In this document: positions 1 to 10,199 of the stretch, piece by piece
Layout: every line of letters begins with the position of its first letter
Position numbering within the stretch: the first letter of the stretch is position 1
NCBI GenBank assembly: GCA_949283205.1
Contig: CASDSD010000028.1
Span: 1-64,000, forward strand
Reading direction: 5' to 3'
Length of the DNA stretch: 64,000 nucleotides
From: an uncultured Alistipes sp.
GTDB lineage: Bacteria > Bacteroidota > Bacteroidia > Bacteroidales > Rikenellaceae
Translations under genes and position numbers: made by a program
The notes under the pieces: model-generated
The model's database searches: none
Seen by the model: the letters and a program-made list of their open reading frames with translations, nothing else
What the model was told of the DNA's origin: nothing

Positions 1-277
1 CCCCGCCCGCAACCCTGTCGATGCGTGCCCCGCGCCGATATTGCCGAAGCGCGCGGCGAGTGTCCCCCGCGTCTTCCCGGCCGCAACCGGAAACCCTTGT
101 CCCGGGCATTTCCGCGCAAAGTATAATACCCTGAAAAATACCCTGTTTTCGCGGCATATATAAATAAAACATTATAGTTTTGTAAATTCTATAAATACAA
201 AGAATCGCTTTTTGCGTAAAATGCTGGAAAAAGCCGAAAAAAGAGGGCGCCGGATAGTGTTATTAAAAAAAATTGCT
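1..277. other. Non-coding segment upstream of rpsL
   Basis: No convincing coding frame is visible. Bases 1-118 are GC-rich and 119-277 are strongly AT-rich, as is common just upstream of a strong promoter. On the minus strand bases 117-125 read as a near match to the TAnnTTTG box but with one extra spacer base, so a divergent transcript running off the left edge is possible but unproven. Confidence 0.5.
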
Positions 278-285
278 TACCTTTG
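278..285 (+). promoter_or_regulatory. Promoter -7 box of the str operon
   Basis: TACCTTTG matches the Bacteroidota -7 consensus TAnnTTTG. No clear TTTG -33 box lies 19-21 bases upstream; that stretch is an A-rich run. Transcription would begin near 292, giving a leader of about 60 bases before rpsL. Confidence 0.65.
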
Positions 286-353
286 CAATCCGTTTTGGAC
301 GTTTTTGGAAACGGAAATTGATTAATTAACATTAAAGGACAAAAAGTTTTACA

Positions 354-737
354 ATGCCAACTATTCAACAGTTAGTAAGAAACGGTCGAGTAAGCATGGA
401 GGACAAGAGTAAGTCTCCGGCACTCGCAGCGTGTCCCCAGCGCCGAGGCGTATGTACGCGTGTGTACACTACGACCCCGAAGAAGCCCAACTCGGCAATG
501 CGTAAGGTGGCGCGTGTAAGATTGACGAACGGCAAGGAGGTTAACGCCTATATTCCGGGCGAGGGCCCCAACCTGCAGGAGCACTCAATCGTATTGGTAC
601 GCGGCGGTCGTGTAAAGGACCTGCCGGGTGTACGTTATCACCTCGTGCGCGGCGCGCTCGATTCAGCCGGTGTCGACGGACGTCGCCAGCGCCGTTCGAA
701 GTACGGAGCGAAGCGCCCCAAGGCTGGAAAGAAATAA
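354..737 (+). CDS. rpsL: 30S ribosomal protein S12
   Basis: S12 is a decoding-centre protein of the small subunit. The 127-residue product has the usual length. It carries the conserved [10 protein letters not shown] loop at residues 42-51 and the KDLPGVRYH loop from residue 88. Lys43 and Lys88, the positions usually altered in streptomycin resistance, are both lysine, so the protein looks wild type there. It is the first gene of the str operon, 36 bases before rpsG and about 70 bases behind a TAnnTTTG promoter. The basic C-terminal tail ([10 protein letters not shown]) is normal for the family. Confidence 0.98.
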   Translation: MPTIQQLVRNGRVSMEDKSKSPALAACPQRRGVCTRVYTTTPKKPNSAMRKVARVRLTNGKEVNAYIPGEGPNLQEHSIVLVRGGRVKDLPGVRYHLVRGALDSAGVDGRRQRRSKYGAKRPKAGKK

Positions 738-773
738 ACCCCATAGTCAATCGCATTAACTACAAGAAATAAA

Positions 774-1250
774 ATGAGAAAAGCTAAGCCAAGAAAGCGA
801 ATTCTACTTCCAGATCCCAAGTTCAACGACGTCGAGGTGACTCGTTTCGTGAACAACCTCATGCTGGATGGAAAGAAGAGTATTGCTTACACCATCTTCT
901 ACGACAGTCTGGAGCTGGTGAGCAAGAAGATGAAGGATGCTGATAAATCTCCGTTGGAAATCTGGAAACAGGCTCTTGAGAATATCACACCCCAAGTCGA
1001 GGTAAAGTCGAAGCGTATCGGTGGTGCGACCTTCCAGGTGCCGATGGAGGTAAGACCGGAGCGCAAGATTTCGATTTCCATGAAAAACCTTGTCCTTTAC
1101 TCACGCAAGCGCGCCGGTAAGTCAATGGCCGAGAAGCTCGCATCGGAGATAGTCGATGCCTACAACCAGCAGGGCGCCGCCTTCAAGCGTAAGGAGGAGA
1201 TGCACCGCATGGCGGAGGCGAACAAGGCATTCGCGCATTTCAGATTCTAA
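774..1250 (+). CDS. rpsG: 30S ribosomal protein S7
   Basis: S7 nucleates assembly of the 16S rRNA 3' domain and contacts E-site tRNA. The 158-residue protein has the normal length and starts MRKAKPRKR. It contains the family segment [16 protein letters not shown] in the middle and ends in the FAHFRF helix. It lies between rpsL and fusA with only 15 bases before fusA, the standard str operon order. In enterobacteria S7 represses this operon; no equivalent site could be identified here by eye. Confidence 0.98.
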   Translation: MRKAKPRKRILLPDPKFNDVEVTRFVNNLMLDGKKSIAYTIFYDSLELVSKKMKDADKSPLEIWKQALENITPQVEVKSKRIGGATFQVPMEVRPERKISISMKNLVLYSRKRAGKSMAEKLASEIVDAYNQQGAAFKRKEEMHRMAEANKAFAHFRF

Positions 1251-1265
1251 TAAAGGTAACGTTAA

Positions 1266-3374
1266 ATGGCAAGAGATCTTAAATACACTCGTAACATCGG
1301 TATCATGGCCCACATCGATGCCGGTAAGACGACCACCTCGGAGCGTATCCTTTTCTACACGGGAAAGACTCACAAGATCGGCGAGGTTCACGAGGGAGGC
1401 GCCACCATGGACTGGATGGTTCAGGAGCAGGAGCGCGGTATCACCATCACTTCTGCAGCGACCACGGCATTCTGGCACTACAAGGACAATCAGTATCAGA
1501 TCAACCTGATCGATACCCCGGGACACGTCGATTTCACTGTCGAGGTGGAGCGTTCGCTGCGTGTACTCGACGGCGCCGTTGCCACGTTCTGCGCCGTGGG
1601 CGGAGTAGAGCCCCAGTCGGAGACGGTATGGCGTCAGGCCGACAAGTATAACGTTCCCCGTATCGGCTACGTCAACAAGATGGACCGCACGGGCGCCGAC
1701 TTCCTGTCGGTATGCTCGCAGATCAAGGAGCACTTCGGTGCGACGGCTCTGCCGGTGGTTCTGCCGATCGGTTCGGAGGACAAGTTCGAGGGACTGATAG
1801 ACCTTATATATAATAACGCTATCTATTATTTCGACGACAAGACCGTACGCGACAACTTCGTTCTGAAGGAGATTCCCGAGAACATGAAGGCCGAGGCCGC
1901 CGAGTGGCGCGCCAAGCTCATCGAGGAGGTCGCAGCTACGGACGAGGCCCTGATGGAGAAGTTCTTCGAGGACCCCGATTCGATCACTCCCGACGAGCTG
2001 ATCGCCGCAATCCGCAAGGCCACGATCAACATGTCGCTGGTACCCATGCTGTGCGGGTCGTCGTTCCACAACAAGGGTGTGCAGAAGCTGCTCGACTCGA
2101 TCATCGCGTTCCTGCCCTCGCCGCTGGATGTACCCCCCGTCGAGGGTATCAACCCCAAGACCGAGCAGCCGGAGGTCCGCCATGCCACGGTGGACGATCC
2201 CTTCTGCGGTCTGGCGTTCAAGATCGCGACGGATCCCTTCGTGGGCCGTCTGGCCTTCGTGCGCGTATATTCGGGCGCACTGGACGCAGGTTCGTACGTG
2301 CTGAACGCACGCAGCGGCAAGCGCGAGCGCATCAGCCGTATCTACCAGATGCACGCCAACAAGCAGAACCCTCTGGAGCGTGTCGAGGCGGGCGATATCT
2401 GCGCCGCCGTCGGTTTCAAGGAGATCCGCACGGGTGATACCCTTACGGCCGAGAACGCACCTCTGGTACTGGAGCAGATGACCTTCCCCGAGCCCGTTAT
2501 CGGTCTGGCCGTAGAGCCCAAGACGCAGAAGGACCTCGACAAGCTGGGCATCGCTCTGGCGAAGCTGGCGGAGGAGGACCCCACCTTCACGGTACGCACC
2601 GACGAGGAGACGGGTCAGACCATCATCAGCGGTATGGGTGAGCTTCACCTCGATATCATCGTGGACCGTCTGCGCCGCGAGTTCGGTGTGGAGATCAATC
2701 AGGGTGCCCCGCAGGTCAACTACAAGGAGGCTCTTACCAAGACGGTCCAGCACCGCGAGGTGTTCAAGAAGCAGACCGGCGGCCGCGGAAAGTTCGCCGA
2801 CATCATCTTCGAGATCGGTCCCGCGGAGGAGGGCAAGACGGGCCTTACGTTCGTCGACGAGGTCAAGGGAGGAAACATCCCCAAGGAGTTCATCCCCGCA
2901 GTGCAGAAGGGCTTCGAGTCGGCTATGGCCAACGGCGCCCTTGCAGGCTACTCTATCGACTCGATGAAGGTGACGCTCAAGGACGGTTCGTTCCACCCCG
3001 TGGATTCGGATCAGCTCTCGTTCGAGATCTGCGCCCGCAACGGTTTCCGTCAGGCAGCGCCCAAGGCCGGTTCGGTGATCATGGAGCCCATCGTGTCGGT
3101 TGAGGTTGTCACTCCCGAGGAGAACATGGGTGACATCATCGGCGACCTGAACAAGCGCCGCGGCCAGATCCAAGGCATGGAGTCGAAGGGTACGGCCCGC
3201 GTCGTGAAGGCGAAGGTGCCCATGTCGGAGATGTTCGGCTATGTGACCGTACTGCGTACGATCTCGTCGGGCCGCGCAACGTCGTCGATGGAGTTCTCGC
3301 ACTTCGAGGAGGTTCCCGCAAACCTCGCCAAGGAGATCATCGAGAAGAGCGGAAAGCGTAAGGATTTAGAATAA
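1266..3374 (+). CDS. fusA: Translation elongation factor G
   Basis: EF-G is the GTPase that drives translocation of tRNA and mRNA on the ribosome. The 702-residue product is full length. The G1 loop [10 protein letters not shown] is at residues 15-24, followed by DTPGHVDF (G3) and NKMDR (G4). The C-terminal half carries the domain IV/V features, including GMGELHLDI. It sits directly after rpsG and 15 bases before rpsJ, so str runs into the S10 cluster without a gap. A large open frame on the opposite strand here is a GC-bias shadow. Position in the str operon marks this as the housekeeping EF-G rather than a recycling-type paralogue. Confidence 0.98.
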   Translation: MARDLKYTRNIGIMAHIDAGKTTTSERILFYTGKTHKIGEVHEGGATMDWMVQEQERGITITSAATTAFWHYKDNQYQINLIDTPGHVDFTVEVERSLRVLDGAVATFCAVGGVEPQSETVWRQADKYNVPRIGYVNKMDRTGADFLSVCSQIKEHFGATALPVVLPIGSEDKFEGLIDLIYNNAIYYFDDKTVRDNFVLKEIPENMKAEAAEWRAKLIEEVAATDEALMEKFFEDPDSITPDELIAAIRKATINMSLVPMLCGSSFHNKGVQKLLDSIIAFLPSPLDVPPVEGINPKTEQPEVRHATVDDPFCGLAFKIATDPFVGRLAFVRVYSGALDAGSYVLNARSGKRERISRIYQMHANKQNPLERVEAGDICAAVGFKEIRTGDTLTAENAPLVLEQMTFPEPVIGLAVEPKTQKDLDKLGIALAKLAEEDPTFTVRTDEETGQTIISGMGELHLDIIVDRLRREFGVEINQGAPQVNYKEALTKTVQHREVFKKQTGGRGKFADIIFEIGPAEEGKTGLTFVDEVKGGNIPKEFIPAVQKGFESAMANGALAGYSIDSMKVTLKDGSFHPVDSDQLSFEICARNGFRQAAPKAGSVIMEPIVSVEVVTPEENMGDIIGDLNKRRGQIQGMESKGTARVVKAKVPMSEMFGYVTVLRTISSGRATSSMEFSHFEEVPANLAKEIIEKSGKRKDLE

Positions 3375-3389
3375 TAACGAGTTTAAGAT

Positions 3390-3695
3390 ATGAACCAGAA
3401 AATTAGAATCAAACTCAAGTCTTTCGACCACAACTTGGTGGACAAGTCGGCCGAGAAGATCGTGAAGACCGTGAAGGCTACCGACGCCATGGTCAGCGGT
3501 CCGGTACCCCTGCCCACGAAGAAGCAGATTTTTACGGTCAACCGCTCGACGTTCGTCAACAAGAAGGCGCGTGAGCAGTTCCAGTTCTGCACCTTCAAGC
3601 GTATCATCGACATCTATTCGTCGACGCCCAAGACGATCGACGCACTGATGAAGCTGGAGCTTCCTTCGGGCGTTGAGGTCGAGATCAAGGTCTGA
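3390..3695 (+). CDS. rpsJ: 30S ribosomal protein S10
   Basis: S10 is a small-subunit head protein that also acts as NusE in transcription antitermination. The 101-residue protein has the classic length, with the [10 protein letters not shown] start and the [16 protein letters not shown] loop. It lies 15 bases after fusA. The next gene, rplC, is separated by 137 bases containing a strong hairpin, which is the first break in an otherwise tight gene series. Confidence 0.98.
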   Translation: MNQKIRIKLKSFDHNLVDKSAEKIVKTVKATDAMVSGPVPLPTKKQIFTVNRSTFVNKKAREQFQFCTFKRIIDIYSSTPKTIDALMKLELPSGVEVEIKV

Positions 3696-3711
3696 TGACG
3701 ACAGGCACGTG

Positions 3712-3738
3712 CGGGGCGCATTGATTTGTTGCGCCCCG
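3712..3738 (+). promoter_or_regulatory. Strong hairpin between rpsJ and rplC
   Basis: Arms CGGGGCGCA (3712-3720) and TGCGCCCCG (3730-3738) are perfectly complementary around a 9-base loop. Outer bases GCACG and CGTGC can extend the helix across a small internal loop. No T-run follows, so it is not a typical intrinsic terminator. It could be an attenuator, a protein-binding leader for the L3/L4 genes, or an RNA processing site. The arms and the downstream CGGCGTGCG recur in the hairpin at 10164. Confidence 0.6.
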
Positions 3739-3832
3739 ACGGCGTGCGTATATTGAGGAATGTTCACAAACGAAATAGAGACTCAAGAAGAAGACAAATC
3801 ACTTTATTCAACAAACGTAATTCGACAGAAAA

Positions 3833-4447
3833 ATGTCAGGACTAATTGGAAAGAAGATCGGAATGACTTCCGTTTACAGTGCCGAGGGTAAGAACATACC
3901 ATGCACTGTCATTGAGGCTGGTCCGTGTGTAGTTACGCAAATCAAGACGGTCGAGAAGGATTCGTACGAGGCCGTCCAGGTTGCCTATGACGACAAAAGT
4001 GAAAAACACACCAGCAACAGTTTGTTAGGTCACTTCAAGAAGGCCGGCACCACCCCGAAGCGCAAGATGGCGGAGTTCAAGGGTATGCCCGAAGTGAACC
4101 TCGGTGATACTCTCACGGTCGACATGTTCTCGGAGGAGGACTGGGTAGACGTGACGGGGATCTCGAAGGGCAAGGGCTTTCAGGGCGTAGTGAAGCGTCA
4201 CGGCTTCGGCGGTGTCGGCGGCCAGACCCACGGCCAGCACAACCGTCAGCGCAAGCCGGGATCGCTGGGCGCCTCGTCTTATCCGTCGCGCGTGTTCAAG
4301 GGCAAGCGTTTGGCCGGACGCATGGGCGGCGATCAGGTTAAGGTCGTTAACCTGAAGGTATTGAAGGTAATTCCCGAGAACAACCTCATTCTGGTGAAGG
4401 GATCGATTCCCGGGGCAAAGGGTGCTTATTTAACAATTGAGAAGTAG
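3833..4447 (+). CDS. rplC: 50S ribosomal protein L3
   Basis: L3 is an early-assembly large-subunit protein reaching towards the peptidyl transferase centre. The 204-residue product has the normal length. It contains the conserved [14 protein letters not shown] and [15 protein letters not shown] segments that form the inward-pointing loop. It follows the rpsJ-rplC hairpin gap and is separated from rplD by a single base, so the two are translationally linked. The ATG is chosen because the [11 protein letters not shown] start fits the family. Confidence 0.98.
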   Translation: MSGLIGKKIGMTSVYSAEGKNIPCTVIEAGPCVVTQIKTVEKDSYEAVQVAYDDKSEKHTSNSLLGHFKKAGTTPKRKMAEFKGMPEVNLGDTLTVDMFSEEDWVDVTGISKGKGFQGVVKRHGFGGVGGQTHGQHNRQRKPGSLGASSYPSRVFKGKRLAGRMGGDQVKVVNLKVLKVIPENNLILVKGSIPGAKGAYLTIEK

Positions 4448-4448
4448 T

Positions 4449-5075
4449 ATGGAATTAGCTGTTTATAACACACAAGGACAAGAGACCGGACGCAAGGTAG
4501 TCCTTTCGGATGCGGTCTTCGGCGTGGAGGCTAATGACCACGCTATCTATCTCGACGTGAAGCAGTATCTGGCCGATCAGCGTCAGGGTACGCACAAGTC
4601 GAAGCAGCGTAACGAGGTAGCCGGCTCGACGCGCAAGCTGAAGCGTCAGAAGGGTACCGGCGGCGCCCGTTGCGGCAGCATCAAGTCGCCTCTGTTCCCG
4701 GGCGGCGGCCGCGTATTCGGACCCGTACCCCGCGACTACAGCTTCAAGCTCAACAAGAAGCTCAAGCGACTGGCACGCCGCAGCGCACTGACCTACAAGG
4801 CACAGGCCGGCGCCATCATGGTAGTCGAGCCTCTGACACTGGAGGCCCCGAAGACCAAGCAAGTGGAGGCCATGACCAAGGCCCTGAAGGTATCGGACAA
4901 GAAGGTGCTTCTGGTACTTCCCGAAGGCAATGCCAACCTTCAGCTGTCATGCCGCAACATCCCCTCGGTAAAGCCCATTCTGGCCGCCAACATCAACACC
5001 TACGAGGTGATGAATGCCAACGTTCTGGTAATGGTCGAGGGTGCGGAGAACGTATTGAATGTAATGTTAGCTTAA
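4449..5075 (+). CDS. rplD: 50S ribosomal protein L4
   Basis: L4 binds 23S rRNA and lines the exit tunnel with a long loop. The 208-residue protein starts at ATG 4449; a slightly longer open frame begins at 4437 inside rplC but adds only four unrelated residues. Visible family features are the tunnel loop [19 protein letters not shown] and the RRSALTYKA helix. In enterobacteria L4 represses the S10 operon. The hairpin upstream of rplC is a possible site for a similar role here, but that is inference. Confidence 0.97.
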   Translation: MELAVYNTQGQETGRKVVLSDAVFGVEANDHAIYLDVKQYLADQRQGTHKSKQRNEVAGSTRKLKRQKGTGGARCGSIKSPLFPGGGRVFGPVPRDYSFKLNKKLKRLARRSALTYKAQAGAIMVVEPLTLEAPKTKQVEAMTKALKVSDKKVLLVLPEGNANLQLSCRNIPSVKPILAANINTYEVMNANVLVMVEGAENVLNVMLA

Positions 5076-5088
5076 AAACGCAGGAAAG

Positions 5089-5379
5089 ATGGAAGTAATA
5101 ATTAAGCCTATTTTGACCGAGAAGATGACGATTCAGGGCGAAAAACTGAACCGCTACGGTTTTATCGTTGACGTACGAGCTAACAAGCTGCAGATCCGCA
5201 ACGCGGTTGAGCAGATGTACAACGTCGTGGTGACGGATGTCAACACCTCCAATTACATGGGCAAGCTCAAGAGCCGCTACACGAAGGCGGGCCTTCTGGA
5301 GGGCCGCGCCAACAACTTCAAGAAGGCCGTTGTCACCTTGAAGGATGGAGACAAGATAGATTTTTACAGTAATATCTAA
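5089..5379 (+). CDS. rplW: 50S ribosomal protein L23
   Basis: L23 lies at the tunnel exit and docks trigger factor and SRP. The 96-residue protein has the usual length, begins [14 protein letters not shown] and contains the beta-hairpin region around [18 protein letters not shown]. It is 13 bases after rplD and 5 bases before rplB, in standard S10 operon order. Confidence 0.97.
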   Translation: MEVIIKPILTEKMTIQGEKLNRYGFIVDVRANKLQIRNAVEQMYNVVVTDVNTSNYMGKLKSRYTKAGLLEGRANNFKKAVVTLKDGDKIDFYSNI

Positions 5380-5384
5380 CAGAC

Positions 5385-6209
5385 ATGGCAGTAAGAAAGT
5401 TTAAGCCGGTAACAGCCGGAACGAGACATAAGATCATAGGCGCATTCGACGAGATCACATGCACGACGCCTGAAAAGTCGTTGCTCAGCGCCAAGAAGAG
5501 CACTGGCGGACGTAACAATACGGGAAAGATGACCATGCGCTACATCGGCGGCGGTCACAAGCAGATGTATCGTAACGTCGACTTCAAGCGCTCGAAGGAC
5601 GGTATTGCCGCAACTGTAAAGACTATCGAGTACGACCCGAACCGTACGGCACGCATCGCACTGGTGGTGTACGCCGACGGCGAGAAGAGCTATATCCTCG
5701 CTCCGAACGGCCTTCAGGTAGGCCAGACGGTCATGAGCGGTGCAGGAGTAGCCCCCGAGGTCGGAAACACTCTGTTCCTGAGTGAGATACCTCTGGGAAC
5801 CGTGGTACATAACATTGAACTCTACCCCGGACAGGGTGCCGCGATGGCACGTTCTGCCGGTTCGTATGCTCAGCTTCTGGCACGCGAAGGAAAATTCGCT
5901 ATCATCAAGTTGCCTTCAGGCGAGACTCGTATGGTACTCGTAACTTGCCGCGCCACCATCGGCGTGGTATCGAACGTCGATCACAACCTCGAGAGCTCGG
6001 GCAAGGCCGGCCGCAACCGTTGGCTGGGCCGCCGTCCGCGCAACCGTGGTGTTGTGATGAACCCTGTTGATCACCCGATGGGTGGCGGTGAAGGCCGTGC
6101 TTCGGGAGGTCACCCGCGTTCGCGCAAGGGATTGTTGGCTAAGGGTTATAAGACTCGTAACCCGAAGAAGACGACCTCGAAGTTCATTATTTCAAGAAAG
6201 AAAAAATAA
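5385..6209 (+). CDS. rplB: 50S ribosomal protein L2
   Basis: L2 is a primary 23S rRNA-binding protein needed for subunit joining and peptidyl transferase activity. The 274-residue product is full length. The conserved [13 protein letters not shown] motif, holding the histidine long linked to catalysis, is near the C-terminus. The [17 protein letters not shown] block precedes it. The start is 5 bases after rplW and rpsS follows after 17 bases. Confidence 0.98.
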   Translation: MAVRKFKPVTAGTRHKIIGAFDEITCTTPEKSLLSAKKSTGGRNNTGKMTMRYIGGGHKQMYRNVDFKRSKDGIAATVKTIEYDPNRTARIALVVYADGEKSYILAPNGLQVGQTVMSGAGVAPEVGNTLFLSEIPLGTVVHNIELYPGQGAAMARSAGSYAQLLAREGKFAIIKLPSGETRMVLVTCRATIGVVSNVDHNLESSGKAGRNRWLGRRPRNRGVVMNPVDHPMGGGEGRASGGHPRSRKGLLAKGYKTRNPKKTTSKFIISRKKK

Positions 6210-6226
6210 TTAAATAGAGTATCATA

Positions 6227-6496
6227 ATGAGCCGTTCATTAAAAAAAGGACCATTCATCGACCCCAAGCTGGAGGCGAAGGTAGTAGCCCAGGCCGAGGG
6301 GAACAAGAAGACCGTCATCAAGACATGGTCGCGCGCAAGTATGATTTCGCCTGACTTCGTCGGTCAGACGATAGCAGTCCACAACGGAAACAAGTTCATT
6401 CCCGTTTACGTAACCGAGAACATGGTGGGACACAAGCTGGGCGAGTTCGCCCCCACCCGCAATTTCCGTGGTCATGCAGGTAACAAGAAAAAATAG
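6227..6496 (+). CDS. rpsS: 30S ribosomal protein S19
   Basis: S19 binds the 16S 3' domain together with S13 in the subunit head. The 89-residue protein shows the family start [12 protein letters not shown] and the [17 protein letters not shown]-terminal motif. It is 17 bases after rplB and 7 bases before rplV. Confidence 0.98.
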   Translation: MSRSLKKGPFIDPKLEAKVVAQAEGNKKTVIKTWSRASMISPDFVGQTIAVHNGNKFIPVYVTENMVGHKLGEFAPTRNFRGHAGNKKK

Positions 6497-6503
6497 GTAG
6501 ACA

Positions 6504-6914
6504 ATGGGTTCAAGAAAAGCAATAAGAGCCGAGAAATTAAAGGCTGAAAAGAAGCAGAAGGCCATCGCCGTAATGCGCGATTGCCCGACCTCTCCGCGCA
6601 AGATGCGTTTGGTGGCAGACATCATCCGCGGCGTGGAGATCAACAAGGCGCTTGGCATCCTTCGCTACTCGAAGAAGGAGGCGTCTGTAAGAATGGAGAA
6701 GCTCCTCAAGTCGGCTATCGCCAACTGGGAGGCCAAGAACGAGGGCGAGCGTCTGGAGGATGTGACCCTTTGCGTAAAGGAGATCATGGTCGACGGCGGC
6801 CGCATGCTCAAGCGCATACAGGCAGCGCCCCAGGGTCGTGCGCACCGTATCCGCAAGCGTTCCAACCACGTGACCATCGTAGTAGACAAAATGGTAACCG
6901 CAGAAAACAACTAA
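6504..6914 (+). CDS. rplV: 50S ribosomal protein L22
   Basis: L22 contacts all 23S domains and its beta-hairpin lines the exit tunnel, where macrolides act. The 136-residue protein is slightly longer than the 110 residues of E. coli because of an N-terminal charged extension, as in other Bacteroidota. The C-terminal [16 protein letters not shown]-type motif is present as [16 protein letters not shown]. Only 4 bases separate it from rpsC. Confidence 0.97.
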   Translation: MGSRKAIRAEKLKAEKKQKAIAVMRDCPTSPRKMRLVADIIRGVEINKALGILRYSKKEASVRMEKLLKSAIANWEAKNEGERLEDVTLCVKEIMVDGGRMLKRIQAAPQGRAHRIRKRSNHVTIVVDKMVTAENN

Positions 6915-6918
6915 GCAA

Positions 6919-7659
6919 ATGGGACAGAAAGTAAATCCAATAGCAAACCGTCTTGGTATCATCAAGGGTTGGGATTCCAACTGGTATGGTGGTAAGGATT
7001 TCTCAGAGAAATTGGTAGAAGACGCAAAGATCCGCAAGTACCTGAATGTCCGTTTGGCTAAGGCAAGCATCTCGCGCATCATCATCGAGCGCACGCTCAA
7101 GCTTGTTACGGTGACCATCTCTACGGCCCGTCCGGGCATCATCATCGGCAAGGGCGGCCAGGAGGTCGACAAGCTGAAGGAGGAGCTGAAGAAGCTCACG
7201 GGCAAGGAGATCCAGATCAATATCTTCGAGGTAAAGCGTCCGGAGGTAGACGCAATGATCGTAGCGAACAACATCGCGCGCCAGCTGGAGGGCCGCGTAT
7301 CGTACCGCCGTGCGGTGAAGACCACGATCGCATCGACGATGCGCATGGGCGCCGAGGGTATCAAGGTACAGGTATCGGGTCGTGTCGGCGGTGCCGAGAT
7401 GGCACGCAGCGAGATGATGAAGGAGGGACGTATTCCTCTTCACACGTTCCGCGCGGATGTAGACTACTGCCTGGCCGAGGCGCTGACGAAGGTCGGTATC
7501 CTGGGCGTCAAGGTATGGATCTGCCACGGCACGGTATACGGCAAGCGTGATCTGTTCGAGATTCAGGGGGCAGCCTCGCAGCAGGGCGGCGGTGCACCGC
7601 AGCACCGCGGCGGCGGCAAGGGCGCTCCGAGAAAGAGACGTAATAACAATAGTAAGTAG
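6919..7659 (+). CDS. rpsC: 30S ribosomal protein S3
   Basis: S3 forms part of the mRNA entry channel and its helicase function. The 246-residue protein has the GQKVNP start, a KH RNA-binding domain with [14 protein letters not shown] near residues 74-87, and the C-terminal domain with VKVWICHG. A glycine/glutamine/arginine-rich tail after about residue 215 extends beyond the enterobacterial protein. It follows rplV by 4 bases and precedes rplP by 25. Confidence 0.98.
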   Translation: MGQKVNPIANRLGIIKGWDSNWYGGKDFSEKLVEDAKIRKYLNVRLAKASISRIIIERTLKLVTVTISTARPGIIIGKGGQEVDKLKEELKKLTGKEIQINIFEVKRPEVDAMIVANNIARQLEGRVSYRRAVKTTIASTMRMGAEGIKVQVSGRVGGAEMARSEMMKEGRIPLHTFRADVDYCLAEALTKVGILGVKVWICHGTVYGKRDLFEIQGAASQQGGGAPQHRGGGKGAPRKRRNNNSK

Positions 7660-7684
7660 GACCTTTTAAAGCGAAAAAACAGTT

Positions 7685-8104
7685 ATGTTACAGCCAAAAA
7701 AGACCAAGTTTAGAAGAATGCAGAAGGGTCGTATGAAGGGTTTCGCTCAGAGAGGAAACCAGCTTGCATACGGTTCGTTCGGAATCAAGGCACTTGAATC
7801 GACCTGGATCACCGGCCGTCAGATCGAGGCGGCGCGTCAGGCCATCACCCGATACATGAAGCGTGAGGGTCAGATCTGGATCCGCATCTTCCCCGACAAA
7901 CCCATCACGAAGAAGCCTGCCGAGGTACGTATGGGTAAGGGAAAGGGTAATCCGGAAGGATTCGTAGCCCCCGTAACGCCGGGACGTATCCTCTTTGAAG
8001 CCGAGGGCGTACCCATGGAGGTAGCGCAGGAGGCACTTCGTCTGGGCGCTCAGAAACTGCCCATAACGACCAAGTTTATCGTGCGACGCGATTATGTTGA
8101 ATAA
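7685..8104 (+). CDS. rplP: 50S ribosomal protein L16
   Basis: L16 is needed for tRNA accommodation at the A site. The 139-residue protein begins [16 protein letters not shown] and carries the [19 protein letters not shown] loop. Length and motifs are typical. It lies between rpsC and rpmC in the usual order. Confidence 0.98.
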   Translation: MLQPKKTKFRRMQKGRMKGFAQRGNQLAYGSFGIKALESTWITGRQIEAARQAITRYMKREGQIWIRIFPDKPITKKPAEVRMGKGKGNPEGFVAPVTPGRILFEAEGVPMEVAQEALRLGAQKLPITTKFIVRRDYVE

Positions 8105-8123
8105 TCCCTAAACAGAGAAAGAG

Positions 8124-8318
8124 ATGAAAAGTGCTGAAATAAAGGATATGTCGGTACAGGACCTGCAGGAGCGCATCGAGGCTGAGAAGACGAAGCTCGC
8201 GACGCTGAAGGTGCAGCATGCGGTTTCGCCGGTCGAGAATCCTTCGATCATAAAGAAATCCCGCAGAGATATAGCACGTATGCTGACGATTCTGCGTCAA
8301 AAGAACCCTAAATGTTAA
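8124..8318 (+). CDS. rpmC: 50S ribosomal protein L29
   Basis: L29 is a short two-helix protein next to L23 at the tunnel exit. The 64-residue product has the expected length. The [20 protein letters not shown] first helix and [14 protein letters not shown] second helix fit the family. It is 19 bases after rplP and 8 bases before rpsQ. Confidence 0.96.
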   Translation: MKSAEIKDMSVQDLQERIEAEKTKLATLKVQHAVSPVENPSIIKKSRRDIARMLTILRQKNPKC

Positions 8319-8326
8319 TTACCACT

Positions 8327-8581
8327 ATGGAAAGAAATCTTAGAAAAGAGCGCATCGGGTTGGTTGTCAGCAACAAAATGGACAAGACCATTGTGGTTGC
8401 GGTAGCGCGTAAGGTTAAGCATCCCATCTATGGCAAGTTCGTGAACAAAACTACGAAGTTCGTAGCCGAGTGCACCGACGAGAGCGTGAAGGAGGGCGAT
8501 ACCGTCCGCATCATGGAGACCCGCCCTCTGAGCAAGACGAAGCGTTGGAGATTAGTACAAATCATTGAAAGAGCCAAGTAG
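8327..8581 (+). CDS. rpsQ: 30S ribosomal protein S17
   Basis: S17 is an OB-fold primary 16S rRNA-binding protein. ATG 8327, giving [11 protein letters not shown] and 84 residues, is preferred; an in-frame ATG at 8312 would overlap the end of rpmC and adds only MLITT. The motifs [22 protein letters not shown] and [14 protein letters not shown] are all present. rplN follows after 2 bases. Confidence 0.96.
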   Translation: MERNLRKERIGLVVSNKMDKTIVVAVARKVKHPIYGKFVNKTTKFVAECTDESVKEGDTVRIMETRPLSKTKRWRLVQIIERAK

Positions 8582-8583
8582 TT

Positions 8584-8949
8584 ATGATACAGCAAGAAAG
8601 TAGATTAGTGGTAGCTGACAACAGCGGTGCGAAGGAGGTCCTTTGCATCCGTGTGCTGGGCGGTACGAAGCGCCGCTACGCATCTATCGGCGACAAGATC
8701 GTCGTAGCTGTGAAGAGCGCCAGCCCGTCGGGCGACGTTAAGAAGGGAGCCGTTTCGAAAGCGGTTGTAGTAAGAACGACCAAGGAGATAAGACGCGCCA
8801 ACGGTTCGTACATACGTTTCGACGACAACGCCGTTGTGCTTCTGAACAATCAGGGCGAGATGCGCGGAACGCGAATCTTCGGTCCCGTGGCCCGCGAGCT
8901 GCGCGACCAGTACATGAAGATCATTTCGTTGGCACCTGAAGTATTGTAA
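8584..8949 (+). CDS. rplN: 50S ribosomal protein L14
   Basis: L14 forms intersubunit bridge B8 and is the target of the silencing factor RsfS. The 121-residue protein has the expected length, with [18 protein letters not shown] at the start and FGPVARELR near the end. It directly follows rpsQ. Confidence 0.98.
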   Translation: MIQQESRLVVADNSGAKEVLCIRVLGGTKRRYASIGDKIVVAVKSASPSGDVKKGAVSKAVVVRTTKEIRRANGSYIRFDDNAVVLLNNQGEMRGTRIFGPVARELRDQYMKIISLAPEVL

Positions 8950-8967
8950 TCAAAAAAGAAGTAAAAG

Positions 8968-9291
8968 ATGTCAGTCAAGTTACATATCAAGAAAGGGGAC
9001 ATGGTTTACGTCAACGCAGGCGACAGCAAGGGTCAGCAGGGCAAGGTTCTCGCGGTAGATCCGGCCAAGCAGCGTGCCATCGTCGAGGGCGTGAATCTCT
9101 GCAAGAAGGCTACCAAGCCCAATGCCAAGAATCCTCAGGGTGGAATCATCGAGCAGGAGGCTCCGATCCACATCTCGAATCTGCAGGTGCTCGATCCCAA
9201 GAGCGGCAAGCCCACTCGTATCGGCCGCAAGGCGGATGACAAAGGAAAATTAGTTCGTTACGCTAAAAAGTCAGGAGAGGAGATCAAATAA
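8968..9291 (+). CDS. rplX: 50S ribosomal protein L24
   Basis: L24 initiates 50S assembly and carries a KOW domain. The 107-residue protein shows [20 protein letters not shown], the KOW motif, near residues 8-27. Its stop codon overlaps the rplE start codon by one base (TAATG), so the two genes are probably coupled in translation. Confidence 0.97.
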   Translation: MSVKLHIKKGDMVYVNAGDSKGQQGKVLAVDPAKQRAIVEGVNLCKKATKPNAKNPQGGIIEQEAPIHISNLQVLDPKSGKPTRIGRKADDKGKLVRYAKKSGEEIK

Positions 9292-9851
9292 TGGCATACG
9301 TACCAACACTCAAAACGCAGTACAAGGAGCAGATAGTTCCTGCTCTGATGAAGGAGTTTGGCTACACCAGCGTAATGCAGTGTCCCAAGCTCGAGAAGAT
9401 CGTGATCAACCAGGGAATGGGCCAGGCCGTGTCGGACAAGAAGCTTATCGACGTGGCACAGGCCGAGCTTACCCAGATCACGGGCCAGAAGGCAGTTCAA
9501 ACCAAGTCGCGCAAGGATATCTCGAACTTCAAGTTGCGTCGCGGCATGCCCATCGGTGTACGGGTAACGCTTCGCCGCAACCGCATGTACGAGTTCCTGG
9601 AGCGTCTGATCGCCGTGGCACTGCCCCGAATCCGCGACTTCAAGGGTATCAACGAGAAGTTCGACGGCAGCGGCAACTACACGCTGGGTATCACCGAGCA
9701 GATCATCTTCCCCGAGATCGACATCGACAAGATCACGAAGATCTTCGGTATGGAGATAACTTTCGTCACGACGGCACAGAGCGACGAGGAGGGCTACGCC
9801 CTTCTGCGCGAGTTCGGCCTTCCTTTCAAGAACGCTAAAAAGAACCAATAG
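9291..9851 (+). CDS. rplE: 50S ribosomal protein L5
   Basis: L5 binds 5S rRNA in the central protuberance and contacts P-site tRNA. The 186-residue protein has the standard length and motifs: [19 protein letters not shown], the [15 protein letters not shown] block, and the [12 protein letters not shown] segment. It overlaps rplX by one base and is followed after 2 bases by rpsN. Confidence 0.98.
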   Translation: MAYVPTLKTQYKEQIVPALMKEFGYTSVMQCPKLEKIVINQGMGQAVSDKKLIDVAQAELTQITGQKAVQTKSRKDISNFKLRRGMPIGVRVTLRRNRMYEFLERLIAVALPRIRDFKGINEKFDGSGNYTLGITEQIIFPEIDIDKITKIFGMEITFVTTAQSDEEGYALLREFGLPFKNAKKNQ

Positions 9852-9853
9852 GT

Positions 9854-10150
9854 ATGGCAAAAGAATCAATGAAGGCACGCGAGGTGAAGCGTGTGAAACT
9901 TGCAAACCGTTATGCCCACAAGCGTGAGGAGATTGCTGCCAAGGTCAAGAGCGGTGAGATGGATCACGAGGAGGCGTGGATCGCACTGTCGAAGCTGCCG
10001 CGCAACTCGAATCCCATTCGCCAGCACAACCGTTGCAAGCTGACGGGCCGCCCGAAGGGTTACATGCGTCAGTTCGGCATCAGCCGTATCCAGTTCCGCG
10101 AGATGGCGTCGAAGGGCCTCATCCCGGGTGTAAAGAAGGCAAGCTGGTAG
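9854..10150 (+). CDS. rpsN: 30S ribosomal protein S14, zinc-free type
   Basis: S14 is a late-assembly protein of the 30S head. At 98 residues it is the long form, and it lacks the CxxC...CxxC zinc ribbon of the short form, having only one cysteine in [17 protein letters not shown]. It is therefore the zinc-independent type. It closes the compact S10-to-S14 series. A terminator-like hairpin begins 14 bases downstream, and rpsH starts only 661 bases later. Confidence 0.97.
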   Translation: MAKESMKAREVKRVKLANRYAHKREEIAAKVKSGEMDHEEAWIALSKLPRNSNPIRQHNRCKLTGRPKGYMRQFGISRIQFREMASKGLIPGVKKASW

Positions 10151-10163
10151 TCACAGATAGCGT

Positions 10164-10199
10164 CGGGGCGCGGCGAGCGTTGCGCCCCGGGCGTTTTTT
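10164..10199 (+). terminator. Terminator-like hairpin after rpsN
   Basis: Perfect 8-bp arms CGGGGCGC (10164-10171) and GCGCCCCG (10182-10189) are followed four bases later by six T (10194-10199). The short offset between stem and T-run is a little unusual but the element fits an intrinsic terminator inside the spc gene series. Its arms and the following CGGCGTGCG closely resemble the hairpin at 3712, which lacks the T-run. Confidence 0.65.

Noticed and set aside
1122-3302. Long open frame on the minus strand opposite fusA (about 726 codons)
   Set aside because: It mirrors the high-GC codon pattern of fusA, has low-complexity composition and no family resemblance. The same applies to the long frames opposite secY, priA and ftsA/ftsZ.
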